DNA of 32,496 bases from a virus. The notes below the pieces were generated by a model that was not told the origin of the DNA, did not search any database, and saw only the letters and a program-made list of their open reading frames with translations. The stretch covers positions 1-32,496 of IMG/VR virus record IMGVR_UViG_3300006920_000138; one strand, 5' to 3'. Shown piece after piece: positions 14,271-21,255 of the stretch. Made by a program: the position numbers and the translations under genes. Numbering within the stretch: position 1 is the first letter of the stretch; the number at the start of each line of letters is the position of its first letter.

Positions 14271-14512
14271 TAGGACACGGAAGCAAGAAAGGCATGACGT
14301 GCGCTAAACTCGATGCGCTACGTGACACTAGTAAAGTCGTTACAGATTACGGCGGTTGTGAATACATCACAGCGGGTAAAGAATACGATTTGATTGATGG
14401 CACATGGCACATCGTAGATGACGTGGGGGATAGAATCACAGTTCGACACGTTGGACATGTTGCTCCATGTTTCCACGATATTGGCGTATGGTATCACCCA
14501 TTACGTACTTAA
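14267..14512 (+). CDS. Hypothetical protein (81 aa), SH3-like beta pattern
   Basis: The start at 14267 overlaps the previous stop and has GGGGAG about 10 bases upstream. The product has a Cys/Gly N-terminus and a beta-rich part (ITAGKEYDLIDGTWHIVDDVGDRITVRHVGH) that looks like a small SH3/Tudor-like barrel often found in phage small proteins. Last gene of the cassette; it ends just before the terminator at 14516. Confidence 0.6.
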   Translation: MIGHGSKKGMTCAKLDALRDTSKVVTDYGGCEYITAGKEYDLIDGTWHIVDDVGDRITVRHVGHVAPCFHDIGVWYHPLRT

Positions 14513-14515
14513 TAA

Positions 14516-14547
14516 AACGCCTCGTAGCTTTACAGTCACGAGGCGTT
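14516..14547. terminator. Bidirectional terminator closing the 13.4-kb cassette
   Basis: AACGCCTCGT and ACGAGGCGTT form a perfect 10-bp stem with a 12-base loop. The better T-run (TTTTATT) is on the minus strand, after the tail chaperone gene. The plus strand has TTATTCT. It lies between convergent stops at 14512 and 14551. Confidence 0.85.
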
Positions 14548-14550
14548 ATT

Positions 14551-15113
14551 CTATCTAGCGTGTGCAGCAATGTACGCGTTTTTGAGTTCGTCCATCGTTA
14601 AATGGAACCGCTCTACATCGCCCAACGAGTACGTACCGTCGTTAAGTTCTGCCCATGTGCAGAGTGGCGGGCAAATACCTACCATTCCCACACATGGCCG
14701 CATAAAATACCATTCGACTTTTTCGTCTACTTCACTTGTGGTTTTGCTCGACGCTCGGCGTTTCCGGTGTCGAGCCATGTAAAAAAATCGTTAAGGTTAT
14801 ATGCGACAACTTCGGCCACTAACTGAAAATAGCCCATCATGCCACCTTGGAACGACTTTAAATCAATCTTGTCGGTCGTACCAGCTACGAAAGCTTGACG
14901 TAGAACAAGACTAGCCACTTCGTCAAACGTCGACTCAGGTAATGTGATCAACGCACCAACTAACAACGGCGTGTTGATTGGTTCCTGACCCGCTGCGCTA
15001 TGTAACGCAATTTTACCACCGAGTAGTAACATCAGTTTTTTTTGGTCAACGGCTGACGCTTGCGCGATGTTGTACGTGTTTTCGTTTACTGTAAAGGCCC
15101 GTGTTTGTGACAT
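14551..15113 (-). CDS. Tail assembly chaperone GT fusion made by -1 frameshift
   Basis: The upstream frame encodes the G part (14727-15113, see that entry). An in-phase heptamer T-TTT-TTT at 14787-14781 (codons GAT TTT TTT) allows a -1 shift into the frame that runs to 14551, giving a fusion of about 187 residues. The T part is basic at first (MARHRKRRASS) and then acidic and aromatic (EVEWYFMRPCVGMVGICPP). Its ATG at 14778 has no ribosome binding site. Lambda-type G/GT chaperones made by such slippage bind tape measure and tube protein during tail assembly; the place between tube and tape measure fits. Confidence 0.82.
14727..15113 (-). CDS. Tail assembly chaperone G (unshifted product, 128 aa)
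   Basis: The start at 15113 has AAAGGA 10 bases upstream. The longer frame to 15140 would run into the tube gene. The all-helical protein (MSQTRAFTVNENTYNIAQASAVDQKKLMLLLGGKI) has the size of the first product of tail chaperone pairs. Translation that does not slip at 14781 ends at TAG 14729-14727. The ratio of this form to the fusion normally controls tail assembly. Confidence 0.8.
   Translation of the reverse strand: MSQTRAFTVNENTYNIAQASAVDQKKLMLLLGGKIALHSAAGQEPINTPLLVGALITLPESTFDEVASLVLRQAFVAGTTDKIDLKSFQGGMMGYFQLVAEVVAYNLNDFFTWLDTGNAERRAKPQVK
14781..14787 (-). promoter_or_regulatory. -1 ribosomal frameshift slippery site
   Basis: The minus strand reads T TTT TTT in phase with the G frame (GAT TTT TTT ACA). 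After slippage the ribosome reads TAC ATG GCT in the T frame. Both tRNAs re-pair fully. Confidence 0.8.
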
Positions 15114-15118
15114 GATAT

Positions 15119-15526
15119 TTATCCTTTGGTTCCGTTCCAAACGTTGAACTCACAATCGTATTGATCGTCAGTAATCGTTGAACCGCCGCGACCGGTTGAC
15201 GCGTCGTTAATGATTGCACCTTCCGTTCCGATAGCCGCTTCAAGTGTGCCAATTTGCGTTTTGGTCACGGTGATATTAGCGCCCGAGTTAAACAGACCTT
15301 GCATATATGCGCTGTCCGGTGAACCAGGGTTCAAGTATAACGACACGGCACGACCGGGGTTAATACGATTCAGACGAACCGCGTTACCACCTTGACCTCG
15401 ACGAATTTGCGTTTTAGCGTCGATAGGTGCATCGGTGTACGGTGTCGCTGTTTCGCCCCAATCGCTGATAACACGACCGTTGACCGTTACGACGAATAAA
15501 TCTGTACTAAAATTATTGATAGACAT
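15119..15526 (-). CDS. Tail tube protein (DUF3277-like)
   Basis: This 135-residue all-beta protein directly follows the sheath gene, as tube proteins do in contractile phages. It has the look of the DUF3277 tube family: N-terminal strand FVVTVNGRVISDWGE, then the ARG-like loop DAKTQIRRGQGGNAVRLNRINPGRAVSLYLNPGSPD and ending EFNVWNGTKG. Hexamers stack to form the rigid channel through which DNA passes. Confidence 0.82.
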   Translation of the reverse strand: MSINNFSTDLFVVTVNGRVISDWGETATPYTDAPIDAKTQIRRGQGGNAVRLNRINPGRAVSLYLNPGSPDSAYMQGLFNSGANITVTKTQIGTLEAAIGTEGAIINDASTGRGGSTITDDQYDCEFNVWNGTKG

Positions 15527-15540
15527 TTAATGTCCCCTTA

Positions 15541-16683
15541 TTAATAAACGTCGATATCAACGGGAGAAGAATGAATTGCTCCCTTGCGGAAAATACGGAT
15601 TCGGATCGGCGCTGATTTACGCGCGTCACGGTCGGTATCGGTTAAGTTTAAAATCTCGTCCGGAGTGGTCAAAATCTCATAACCCACTGTGTACTTTGTC
15701 AAACCGTCGTCAGGGTCAATGTAATTACGTGGACCTAAATAACCGTTCGAGATGTAAAGTTCACATTGAGCTTTAGCCGCACCGAGTAACACCGATTGAC
15801 CAACAGGGTCTTGACCGAGTTTAGTCGTTTGGTTAAATACCGTATTGTATAACTCAACACCCATCGCATTCGTAAACGCTGATAAATTGATCACGTCGTC
15901 CATAAATTCGCCGTATGAGCTATGTGACCACGTATTAATAACACGTCCCGCATCGGTCGAACCTTTGTTCTCTACTTGCGTGTAGAACTGACATTTCTTA
16001 GTATCTTGACGCATCGCTGCGTAAGCTGTACCCGTTAGACTTTCGCCAACAACGCCACTTAACACTTTACCTTCGCCGGTAATCGTCGAGTTTGCCGCGC
16101 TGTAATTTACTTTAGCGAACGGTACACACAGTTTGACACCAGCATACGGATCGGTTGCGTGCGCAAGTGTACCCGCGAAACGTAAACCCGCCGCCGTTAA
16201 ATTCGACGCGATGTCAGTTGTTGTCGCTGGTGTACGAATAGCCGTAGCGCTTGTACCAGTTTGACAGTTTTGGAACCACGATTCGTTGTCGTTACACCAC
16301 TGCGCAATAGCTTCGGCGTCAGTTAATGAAGCATATATCGGAGCCGTTACGAATGTGAAGAACCACCAAAATTCGTTACGTGCTTTATTGAGTGTGGTCG
16401 CCCACGTTGCGTCCGCATCAGCAGTCGCCCAAATAGTCAACGAGTTCATGCGAGGCGTACCAGATAACCAGTAACGGGCCATTTTGTACGTTTCGGTTGT
16501 ATCTGCGAAATCTACAGATAGATCCGTTAAAGTCGTGTAGACGCGACGGGTATCGACAGCGAAGCCGACAGGTAATTCAGATTCAGGTGCGAAGCCGCAC
16601 GCCGAACCGAAGTTAGCCGTTCCGAGTCCCTGCGGTGAAATCCGCACGTTAATCGGAACAATATTATCAATATTGTAAGACAT
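15541..16683 (-). CDS. Tail sheath protein (DUF3383)
   Basis: This 380-residue protein resembles DUF3383 sheath proteins. It has an N-terminal domain with VPINVRISPQGLGTANFGSACGF, a central insertion domain (WWFFTFVTAPIYASLTDAEAIAQWCNDNE) and a C-terminal core with INLSAFTNAMGVELYNTVF and TPDEILNLTDTDRDARKSAPIRIRIFRKGAIH. It contracts around the tube during infection. AGGAG lies 9 bases before ATG. A TG-G-TATACT promoter lies about 31 bases upstream. Length is short for sheaths, in the range of this family. Confidence 0.88.
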   Translation of the reverse strand: MSYNIDNIVPINVRISPQGLGTANFGSACGFAPESELPVGFAVDTRRVYTTLTDLSVDFADTTETYKMARYWLSGTPRMNSLTIWATADADATWATTLNKARNEFWWFFTFVTAPIYASLTDAEAIAQWCNDNESWFQNCQTGTSATAIRTPATTTDIASNLTAAGLRFAGTLAHATDPYAGVKLCVPFAKVNYSAANSTITGEGKVLSGVVGESLTGTAYAAMRQDTKKCQFYTQVENKGSTDAGRVINTWSHSSYGEFMDDVINLSAFTNAMGVELYNTVFNQTTKLGQDPVGQSVLLGAAKAQCELYISNGYLGPRNYIDPDDGLTKYTVGYEILTTPDEILNLTDTDRDARKSAPIRIRIFRKGAIHSSPVDIDVY

Positions 16684-16713
16684 TAGTTAAATCTCCTGAT
16701 TGCAATCGCTCAT

Positions 16714-16722
16714 AGTATACCA
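16714..16722 (-). promoter_or_regulatory. Extended -10 promoter for the sheath-tube-chaperone operon
   Basis: The minus strand reads TG-G-TATACT preceded by CGCG, about 31 bases before the sheath ATG, the same distance as in the tape-measure operon. No clear -35 is seen. Confidence 0.5.
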
Positions 16723-16734
16723 CGCGGTTGATAA

Positions 16735-16788
16735 TTTAAAAATAATTACGTTGCAACGCTTGACACAACCGTCAATAGTGTTTAATAT
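16735..16788 (+). promoter_or_regulatory. Promoter with TTGAC-N6-GTCAA operator (cassette 16.8 kb)
   Basis: TTGACA (16760-16765), a 17-base spacer and TAATAT (16783-16788) make a near-consensus promoter. The palindrome TTGAC-ACAACC-GTCAA spans 16760-16775. The segment from TTTAAAAATAATT onward duplicates 13323-13375 almost base for base. Confidence 0.75.
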
Positions 16789-16821
16789 AGCTACATCAAC
16801 AACGCAACGGAGTAAATCAAC

Positions 16822-16974
16822 ATGAAATCTAAACTTAACTGCACGCTAAATCAGTGGAAAGAAATTTATAATAAAGAAATGGCAATCAGCGCAGACCTTA
16901 GAAATATAAATAAGACAGTTGAAGCGTTCACTATGATGCTTAAAATAGAAAAGATGATTGCAGAATGCGATTAA
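16822..16974 (+). CDS. Small helical protein (50 aa)
   Basis: The ATG at 16822 has CGGAG 9 bases upstream in the leader CGCAACGGAGTAAA, shared with the 13.4-kb cassette. The product (MKSKLNCTLNQWKEIYNKEM...) is predicted to be one or two amphipathic helices. The DNA is A/T-rich. The end overlaps the next gene by 10 bases. Function unknown. Confidence 0.55.
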   Translation: MKSKLNCTLNQWKEIYNKEMAISADLRNINKTVEAFTMMLKIEKMIAECD

Positions 16975-17135
16975 AACGTAACGAAAGGGCTTTGTCGTCA
17001 ATAAAAGCACTATTCAAAGCCGAAAATATAGACTTCAACGATGTTGAGTCATGTATGAAATCTTTATCTCAAACATGCTTACCGTCAGCATTAACTAAAA
17101 TATATCTAGACTCTTTAATTTATGGTGACGCCTAA
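16965..17135 (+). CDS. Small hypothetical protein (56 aa)
   Basis: The ATG at 16965 overlaps the end of the preceding frame by 10 bases and is probably translated by coupling; only a weak AGATGA precedes it. The product starts MRLKRNERALSSIKALFKAE and is mostly helical with two Cys. Its stop (17133-17135) is 2 bases from the end of the convergent neck gene at 17138, with no hairpin between. Confidence 0.5.
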   Translation: MRLKRNERALSSIKALFKAENIDFNDVESCMKSLSQTCLPSALTKIYLDSLIYGDA

Positions 17136-17137
17136 CT

Positions 17138-17686
17138 CTAACCTATCACTCCACTCGCTACAATCTCACCGCTCGTCTCGTATTCTACGCTATAACTTGC
17201 CGACTCGATGTTGTTGATCACAACCGGGTCGCGCGTCTCGTACATTAAATATAAATAGATTTGTGCGCGTTGCTCAGGATTACCTGATTGCAAGCGTGTG
17301 AGGTTATTCGGCGCACTGGTACGTTGCCAACCGAGTTTATTTTTAAACAGAGTAGCGCTCACGTCTGGTCGTTTGTTGCATTGTAACAGACGTTCGACAC
17401 GACTCACCGCGTCAACTCCACGAAACACGTTAACCGATACTTCAACGATAATCTGTGCACGTACTTCAACGTCAATTGACTGTGGCGTGACGCTCGTGTT
17501 GCGATATATGTTCGCCTGACCACGTTGATTAATTGATTGTTTCGGCTCGATGACAGCGTATTCACCGCTTGGCGATGGTAAACCCGAACCACCACTCGAC
17601 ACCTGGTCAGCAAGTATCACATTCGAGATACCCGTAACGGACGCCACTATTGGTCGAATAATATTAAATATCTCTACGCGATTCAT
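17138..17686 (-). CDS. Neck / tail terminator protein (gp12-like)
   Basis: This 182-residue protein sits last in the neck block, just upstream of the sheath gene. The fold pattern (IRPIVASVTGISNVILADQ, central IDVEVRAQIIVEVSVNVFRGVDAVSRVERLLQ and C-terminal YLYLMYETRDPVV) fits the phage neck terminator family that caps the tail and joins it to the head. The start overlaps the upstream gene by 4 bases (ATGA). Confidence 0.65.
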   Translation of the reverse strand: MNRVEIFNIIRPIVASVTGISNVILADQVSSGGSGLPSPSGEYAVIEPKQSINQRGQANIYRNTSVTPQSIDVEVRAQIIVEVSVNVFRGVDAVSRVERLLQCNKRPDVSATLFKNKLGWQRTSAPNNLTRLQSGNPEQRAQIYLYLMYETRDPVVINNIESASYSVEYETSGEIVASGVIG

Positions 17687-18039
17687 TTATCGTCAATCCT
17701 CGATACGATGGCTTTGCAATAATTACGCCAATAACGGTTATCTAATTTGTGGCATTTCCACTGTTGGCCCGCGAACGTCCACACGTCAGACTGTTGAATG
17801 CTCGCGTCGAGTCCGTCGTTGATGTAAATACGACGAGCATCGACGATACGTTCACCACCCTTTTCGAGCGTTTCGATTTCACGGTCAGTTGCTTGCTGTA
17901 TGTTCACGGTGTGAGGTGTGACCGTTGTCGTGCCGTCTTGCCAAATGCCGTCAACGTAGCCGCCGCCAGTGAATGACGAACGTGTTGCGGGTATCGATAC
18001 GAATACGGGGTCGATATGCCCCACCATGTCTAAGCTCAT
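17683..18039 (-). CDS. Putative head closure / head-tail joining protein
   Basis: This 118-residue beta-rich protein (TPHTVNIQQATDREIETLEKGGERIVDARRIYINDG, ending FAGQQWKCHKLDNRYWRNYCKAIVSRIDD) has the typical layout of head-closure proteins that convert a tail-side OB-like fold into the head-tail interface. It overlaps both neighbours by 4 bases. The call rests on position and general pattern. Confidence 0.55.
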   Translation of the reverse strand: MSLDMVGHIDPVFVSIPATRSSFTGGGYVDGIWQDGTTTVTPHTVNIQQATDREIETLEKGGERIVDARRIYINDGLDASIQQSDVWTFAGQQWKCHKLDNRYWRNYCKAIVSRIDDK

Positions 18040-18638
18040 AAACCCTCGTTCGGTTTACCCGATATTAATTTATACGTTACGCTTTGACGCAATGCGCCCG
18101 ATGAAATTAACGGATTTGACGAACCTTTCTTTTTAATCGTACTTGGCGCGTTTGGTGGTGTGCGTAAATCCGTCATGTATTTCTGAACTTTACCGACCGC
18201 CACGACTCCGACCTTGTTTAACGCTTGGGTCATCGTGCCGCCGTCGCTGAGTGTTTTTTCAATGATTGTCAGATATTCAGCGTTACCAGACGCCACGCCA
18301 GGGTTTAACCAAGGTCGTGCTGGTATCTTGATAATGTGTGGACCGGTAACGCCTAATTCCATGTAACCACGGCCAGACTTGAGGAACCTCACATCGTTAC
18401 GATCCGCTGCAGCTTTACTCGCATAACCGTATGACGTGCCGCCGGGGTGAGTAATCTCCGAACCGAACTCATGTACCGCGCCTAATTGAGCGTTCGTGAT
18501 GTCGTCCGACTCGTGATTACCCGCGTCTTCATGTATTCCAACCGTCACGTATTTGTCGACCATCAACGCACGTAACGCTTTTTGAATAGCGTCTCGCGAT
18601 TGTTGAACATTGGTCACTGTGACTTTAGGTTTGAACAT
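18036..18638 (-). CDS. Neck / tail completion protein (HK97 gp10-like)
   Basis: The 200-residue protein has the marks of HK97 gp10-like and related virion morphogenesis proteins: NAQLGAVHEFGS near residue 49, IPARPWLNPGV near 107 and TPPNAPSTIKKKGSSNPLISSGALRQSVTYKL at the end. Between the first two there is an extra ~35-residue segment (HPGGTSYGYASKAAADRNDVRFL...) not usual in the core family. It would help complete the tail or neck. First gene of the neck operon, downstream of the 18.7-kb repeated element. Confidence 0.72.
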   Translation of the reverse strand: MFKPKVTVTNVQQSRDAIQKALRALMVDKYVTVGIHEDAGNHESDDITNAQLGAVHEFGSEITHPGGTSYGYASKAAADRNDVRFLKSGRGYMELGVTGPHIIKIPARPWLNPGVASGNAEYLTIIEKTLSDGGTMTQALNKVGVVAVGKVQKYMTDLRTPPNAPSTIKKKGSSNPLISSGALRQSVTYKLISGKPNEGL

Positions 18639-18696
18639 GACGAGACTCGTGATTAGTAATGACTCAATATTAACACAATTTAGGTGATGTGGTAAT

Positions 18697-18901
18697 AACC
18701 CCGAACAAAAACGACTCAGGTAAATTTACAGGTACTAAAAGCGATTAAAGAATCAATGACTTAACGTACTTACCTCTATAACTCTACTTTCTATAACTGT
18801 AAGAATTATAAGTATGCATATAGTATATACAGTATGGATCATACATACATATACAGATAATATACAAGAATACTATAGGGAGTATTGAACGATACGGGGT
18901 T
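18697..18901. repeat. Structured repeated element, copy 1
   Basis: This ~205-bp segment is repeated at 31039-31252 in the same orientation. Long blocks are identical or nearly so, for example AACGACTCAGGTAA, AATCAATGACTTA, CGTACTTACCTCTATA and ATACAAGAATACTATAGGG. The ends are an inverted repeat AACCCCG/CGGGGTT (18697-18703, 18895-18901). Inside are AGGTAA/TTACCT, a nested hairpin GTATAT..GTATG-GAT-CATAC..ATATAC and AATACT-ATAGGG-AGTATT (18869-18886). The closing helix and the GTATG/CATAC helix each show a compensatory change against copy 2. The middle is very A/T-rich. It may be a structured RNA, a regulatory DNA site or an origin. Confidence 0.75.
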
Positions 18902-18991
18902 TGTAGTGTAAATGAGGTAGTCGTTTTTAATCAATACGTTACGCCACCTCAAACAGTGTGTCGTTAACTCAAAGTTCGGGTAAATGAATGA

Positions 18992-19019
18992 TTGACAACC
19001 GCGTCAATAGTGATACTAT
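18992..19019 (+). promoter_or_regulatory. Promoter with TTGAC-N6-GTCAA operator (cassette 19.1 kb)
   Basis: TTGACA (18992-18997) and TACTAT (19014-19019, spacer 16) form the promoter. TTGAC-AACCGC-GTCAA (18992-19007) is the palindrome, continuing AATAGTG as in the other copies. It drives the single gene at 19072. Confidence 0.7.
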
Positions 19020-19071
19020 GTAAATCAGACGACGGGGATTCGCTTCGTCGTGTTAATGAACGGTGGTTATT

Positions 19072-19737
19072 ATGAGTATAAGTATGTACGACGACATAAG
19101 GTGTAAAATATGCAAGAGCGGCGTGGTTCATGTTAGTTTCTGTGGTGACGAAGATGATGACCATTATTTTCTTAAATCTTCCGATTTTACTGACGAGGAT
19201 AGGATGGATGACAGTTGGCAGTATTGTTCTAATAAAGGGTGCATAAATCACAAAGGTGAAGGTATATCCCAAGAACGTGCTGACTTTACTGAGTACGGGG
19301 TTCACGATGGTACTTTAATGAAGGAATTTGACAGATTAGACGAGATAGATGTCCCTCACTTCCTTCTTGGTCCGTTGACCAATTATAAACTTGTTAATTA
19401 TTATCAACGAGGCGGGACTGTTGAATACAGCGAGGGTGTCGATACAGTGACGATGGCAATAACTCAAAATGGTGGTCAATTTAAGAAGTGTTCGACATTG
19501 ACCATGGACGGAATGTGGCCTAGGTATTTGACAATTAGAGCCGCTTTTGGGTATCCAAAAAACATGCGCGAGGGCTCAACCGTAAAGCTTAATTCTGAAA
19601 TGTACGGTATGTGTGTTGGAACTGTCGGTACACTTACTTTTACCAGTAAAAGTAAGGGGTCTGTAGTTGTTCATTTCGTAGATGAAGGATTAGAGTGTTC
19701 GGTAAGTAACGACATGTTAGATATCGTTGAATATTAA
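19072..19737 (+). CDS. Hypothetical Cys-rich protein (221 aa)
   Basis: I prefer the ATG at 19072, with CGGTGG 5 bases upstream; the GTG at 19063 lies inside that site. Near the N-terminus CKICKSG (about residue 10) and CSNKGC (about residue 50) could bind one zinc ion. The middle is acidic. The C-terminal ~60 residues (REGSTVKLNSEMYGMCVGTVGTLTFTSKSKGSVVVHFVDEG) look like a small beta barrel of the KOW/SH3 kind. No family recognised. It is a single-gene cassette between neck and connector genes. Confidence 0.65.
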   Translation: MSISMYDDIRCKICKSGVVHVSFCGDEDDDHYFLKSSDFTDEDRMDDSWQYCSNKGCINHKGEGISQERADFTEYGVHDGTLMKEFDRLDEIDVPHFLLGPLTNYKLVNYYQRGGTVEYSEGVDTVTMAITQNGGQFKKCSTLTMDGMWPRYLTIRAAFGYPKNMREGSTVKLNSEMYGMCVGTVGTLTFTSKSKGSVVVHFVDEGLECSVSNDMLDIVEY

Positions 19738-19751
19738 CCGACCATTGCAAC

Positions 19752-19779
19752 ACCCGACACGTAACGTAACGTGTCGGGT
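19752..19779. terminator. Long hairpin between convergent genes
   Basis: ACCCGACACGT and ACGTGTCGGGT form a perfect 11-bp stem with a 6-base loop, between the stops at 19737 and 19786. No T-run follows on either strand, so it is an imperfect terminator or an RNA-end protecting structure. Confidence 0.55.
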
Positions 19780-19785
19780 CACCCA

Positions 19786-20217
19786 TTACACTACTCGTGC
19801 GCCCATAGCTGAACGTCGGCGTAGCCTCAAATATTGAACGCCATACAATGTCAACGACAGAAAATCATCAGAAGAATTTTGAATCTGGGTGATCCGAAAG
19901 CTAACCGACTCGTCACCCACCGATTTAGCAGCTAAGTTCAAACGTGCAGCAGCGTTGATGTTTGTCGGGTCTGTGGCGCCCGCTGCGGTGTTGTAAGTAA
20001 TGCTCAAGAGGTGAGCCGCGTATAAGAACACGCCACGCCTCTTGAAGTTCTGACAGTCGTTGATATCCAAAACGCCCCACCCACGTCCACCGCATTCCGG
20101 TAGCGCCTCGCAGAACGCTTCTGTGACCACATTATCAGGCCACGTCGTTACGTTGCTGAACGCTGGTTGAGCGCTTCGAAACGCCGCTATTAATTCTGGT
20201 GTTATTGGTTCGCTCAT
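19786..20217 (-). CDS. Head-tail connector protein (DUF4054)
   Basis: This 143-residue helical protein has the DUF4054 look: ELIAAFRSAQPAFSNVTTWPDNVVTEAFCEALPECGG, followed by FLYAAHLLSITYNTAAGA and an ISF-like C-terminus ending in a YLRLRRRSAMG motif. Such connectors bind the portal ring after packaging. It overlaps the upstream gene by 4 bases. Confidence 0.78.
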   Translation of the reverse strand: MSEPITPELIAAFRSAQPAFSNVTTWPDNVVTEAFCEALPECGGRGWGVLDINDCQNFKRRGVFLYAAHLLSITYNTAAGATDPTNINAAARLNLAAKSVGDESVSFRITQIQNSSDDFLSLTLYGVQYLRLRRRSAMGARVV

Positions 20218-20819
20218 GTTAAATCTCCGTTCGGTACGTCGAGTTCACCTTCAAACCCTTCGATGCGTGCCGCTATTACTTGGTTTTGAGTGTCCTTACT
20301 CCAAAATTTAAGCAAATAAGAACTATTAGGGGCAAGTATATAATTCTCACCATATACAGCATTATTCGCGCCTTTAGACTGTTGCGAGTTCGGACCGAGT
20401 GCATAAATTGTTGCTGCAAACTGATCACCTTCACTAGTCAATGTAAAACCTGTCAATAGTTCAAGTTCGAACACATGTGGCGTTACTGCATTGCCGTTGT
20501 ATATCGGATCGGGAGTACCACCGGTGTAAACTGGATTCTCAAAAATATCAGCGTTTAAACCAAAACCACTAAATGCAAATTGTCGTTGTTTTAAATCGAC
20601 AGGTAACGAGCCGGTTTTGATAATTGAGTAATACACGCCCGCTGAGTTAATTGCACCAGTACTAGGTACAGCGACTAAAATTTCTCGTGACGCTGACCAT
20701 TGCAAACCGCGCTTGCGATTCATCTCGCTGTATGACTGCATACAAAAAGCACGCAATCCATTAATAACCCTTAGTATCATACTATCGGTATTATTAATCT
20801 GCCAAAATTTAATATTCAT
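20214..20819 (-). CDS. Probable virion structural protein (201 aa)
   Basis: This beta-rich protein (GAINSAGVYYSIIKTGSLPVDLKQRQFAFSGFGLNADIFENPVYTGGTPDPIYNGNA) resembles conserved unnamed structural proteins that lie near capsid genes in related phages, perhaps head decoration or fibre subunits. It starts after the terminator at 20833, so it may need its own promoter or read-through. The assignment is by context and vague resemblance. Confidence 0.5.
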   Translation of the reverse strand: MNIKFWQINNTDSMILRVINGLRAFCMQSYSEMNRKRGLQWSASREILVAVPSTGAINSAGVYYSIIKTGSLPVDLKQRQFAFSGFGLNADIFENPVYTGGTPDPIYNGNAVTPHVFELELLTGFTLTSEGDQFAATIYALGPNSQQSKGANNAVYGENYILAPNSSYLLKFWSKDTQNQVIAARIEGFEGELDVPNGDLT

Positions 20820-20832
20820 TACATCACCTCTT

Positions 20833-20861
20833 ATAAAAACGGCCGCAATTAAGCAGCCGTT
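20833..20861 (-). terminator. Intrinsic terminator downstream of the capsid block
   Basis: On the minus strand AACGGCTGC pairs with GCGGCCGTT (one G-U pair), with a 6-base loop, followed by TTTTTAT. It is well formed and lies between genes ending at 20884 and starting at 20819. Confidence 0.85.
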
Positions 20862-20883
20862 AGGATTGTATTGTTACGAGCGA

Positions 20884-21222
20884 CTACTCGTCGTGTGCTT
20901 CGAGTTTGGCAGCTAATGATTTAACTGTGTCACGCGAACCGACTTCAATGTCTTGAGCTTCACATAACGCGATTAAATCCGCTTTACTCATTAACTCATA
21001 AGCTGACACCGCTTCAACCGTTGCGCTTGCGTCGTCTTCACATTCGACACGTAACGAACCGTCAGCGATTAGTGATTGAACGAATGCGTTATCGCACAAA
21101 TCGTTAGGCACTTCAACCGATGGGTTGTCACCAGGTTTAATTTGGTAAGTCACCACTCGTGCGCCGTTTTCGAACGCGCCATTAATCGTGATTAGTCGTG
21201 CAACTGTATTTTTTAATAACAT
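20884..21222 (-). CDS. Head-associated protein with HeH/SAP-like C-terminus (112 aa)
   Basis: The N-terminal ~65 residues form a small beta domain (ARLITINGAFENGARVVTYQIKPGDNPSVEVPND). The C-terminal ~35 (YELMSKADLIALCEAQDIEVGSRDTVKSLAAKLEAH) match the helix-extended-loop-helix (HeH/LEM/SAP) pattern seen in phage head or packaging proteins. It lies directly after the capsid gene, so it is probably a minor head or head-completion component. GATTAGTAAT lies ~22 bases before the ATG, as before the neck operon. Confidence 0.6.
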   Translation of the reverse strand: MLLKNTVARLITINGAFENGARVVTYQIKPGDNPSVEVPNDLCDNAFVQSLIADGSLRVECEDDASATVEAVSAYELMSKADLIALCEAQDIEVGSRDTVKSLAAKLEAHDE

Positions 21223-21255
21223 GGTAAATAGCCCTCAGCCCGAGATTAGTAATAA

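Larger units (their letters stand above)
18639..19071. other. Divergent non-coding region with repeated element copy 1
   Basis: No supported gene lies here. From left to right: GATTAGTAAT (18651-18660), an AATTGTG..ATTGA motif on the minus strand (18664-18680) shared with the region before terS, the repeated element 18697-18901, and the operator-bearing promoter at 18992. Confidence 0.7.

Noticed and set aside
18867-18885. ACTATAGGGAG inside both repeated elements resembles the 3' half of a T7 RNA polymerase promoter
   Set aside because: The specificity region of the T7 promoter (-17 to -8) does not match, no single-subunit RNA polymerase is visible, and the sequence is explained as the loop of the conserved AATACT/AGTAT hairpin.
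18697-18901. Repeated elements as insertion sequences or long terminal repeats
   Set aside because: There is no transposase between or near them, no target duplication was seen, and the two copies bracket essential late genes.
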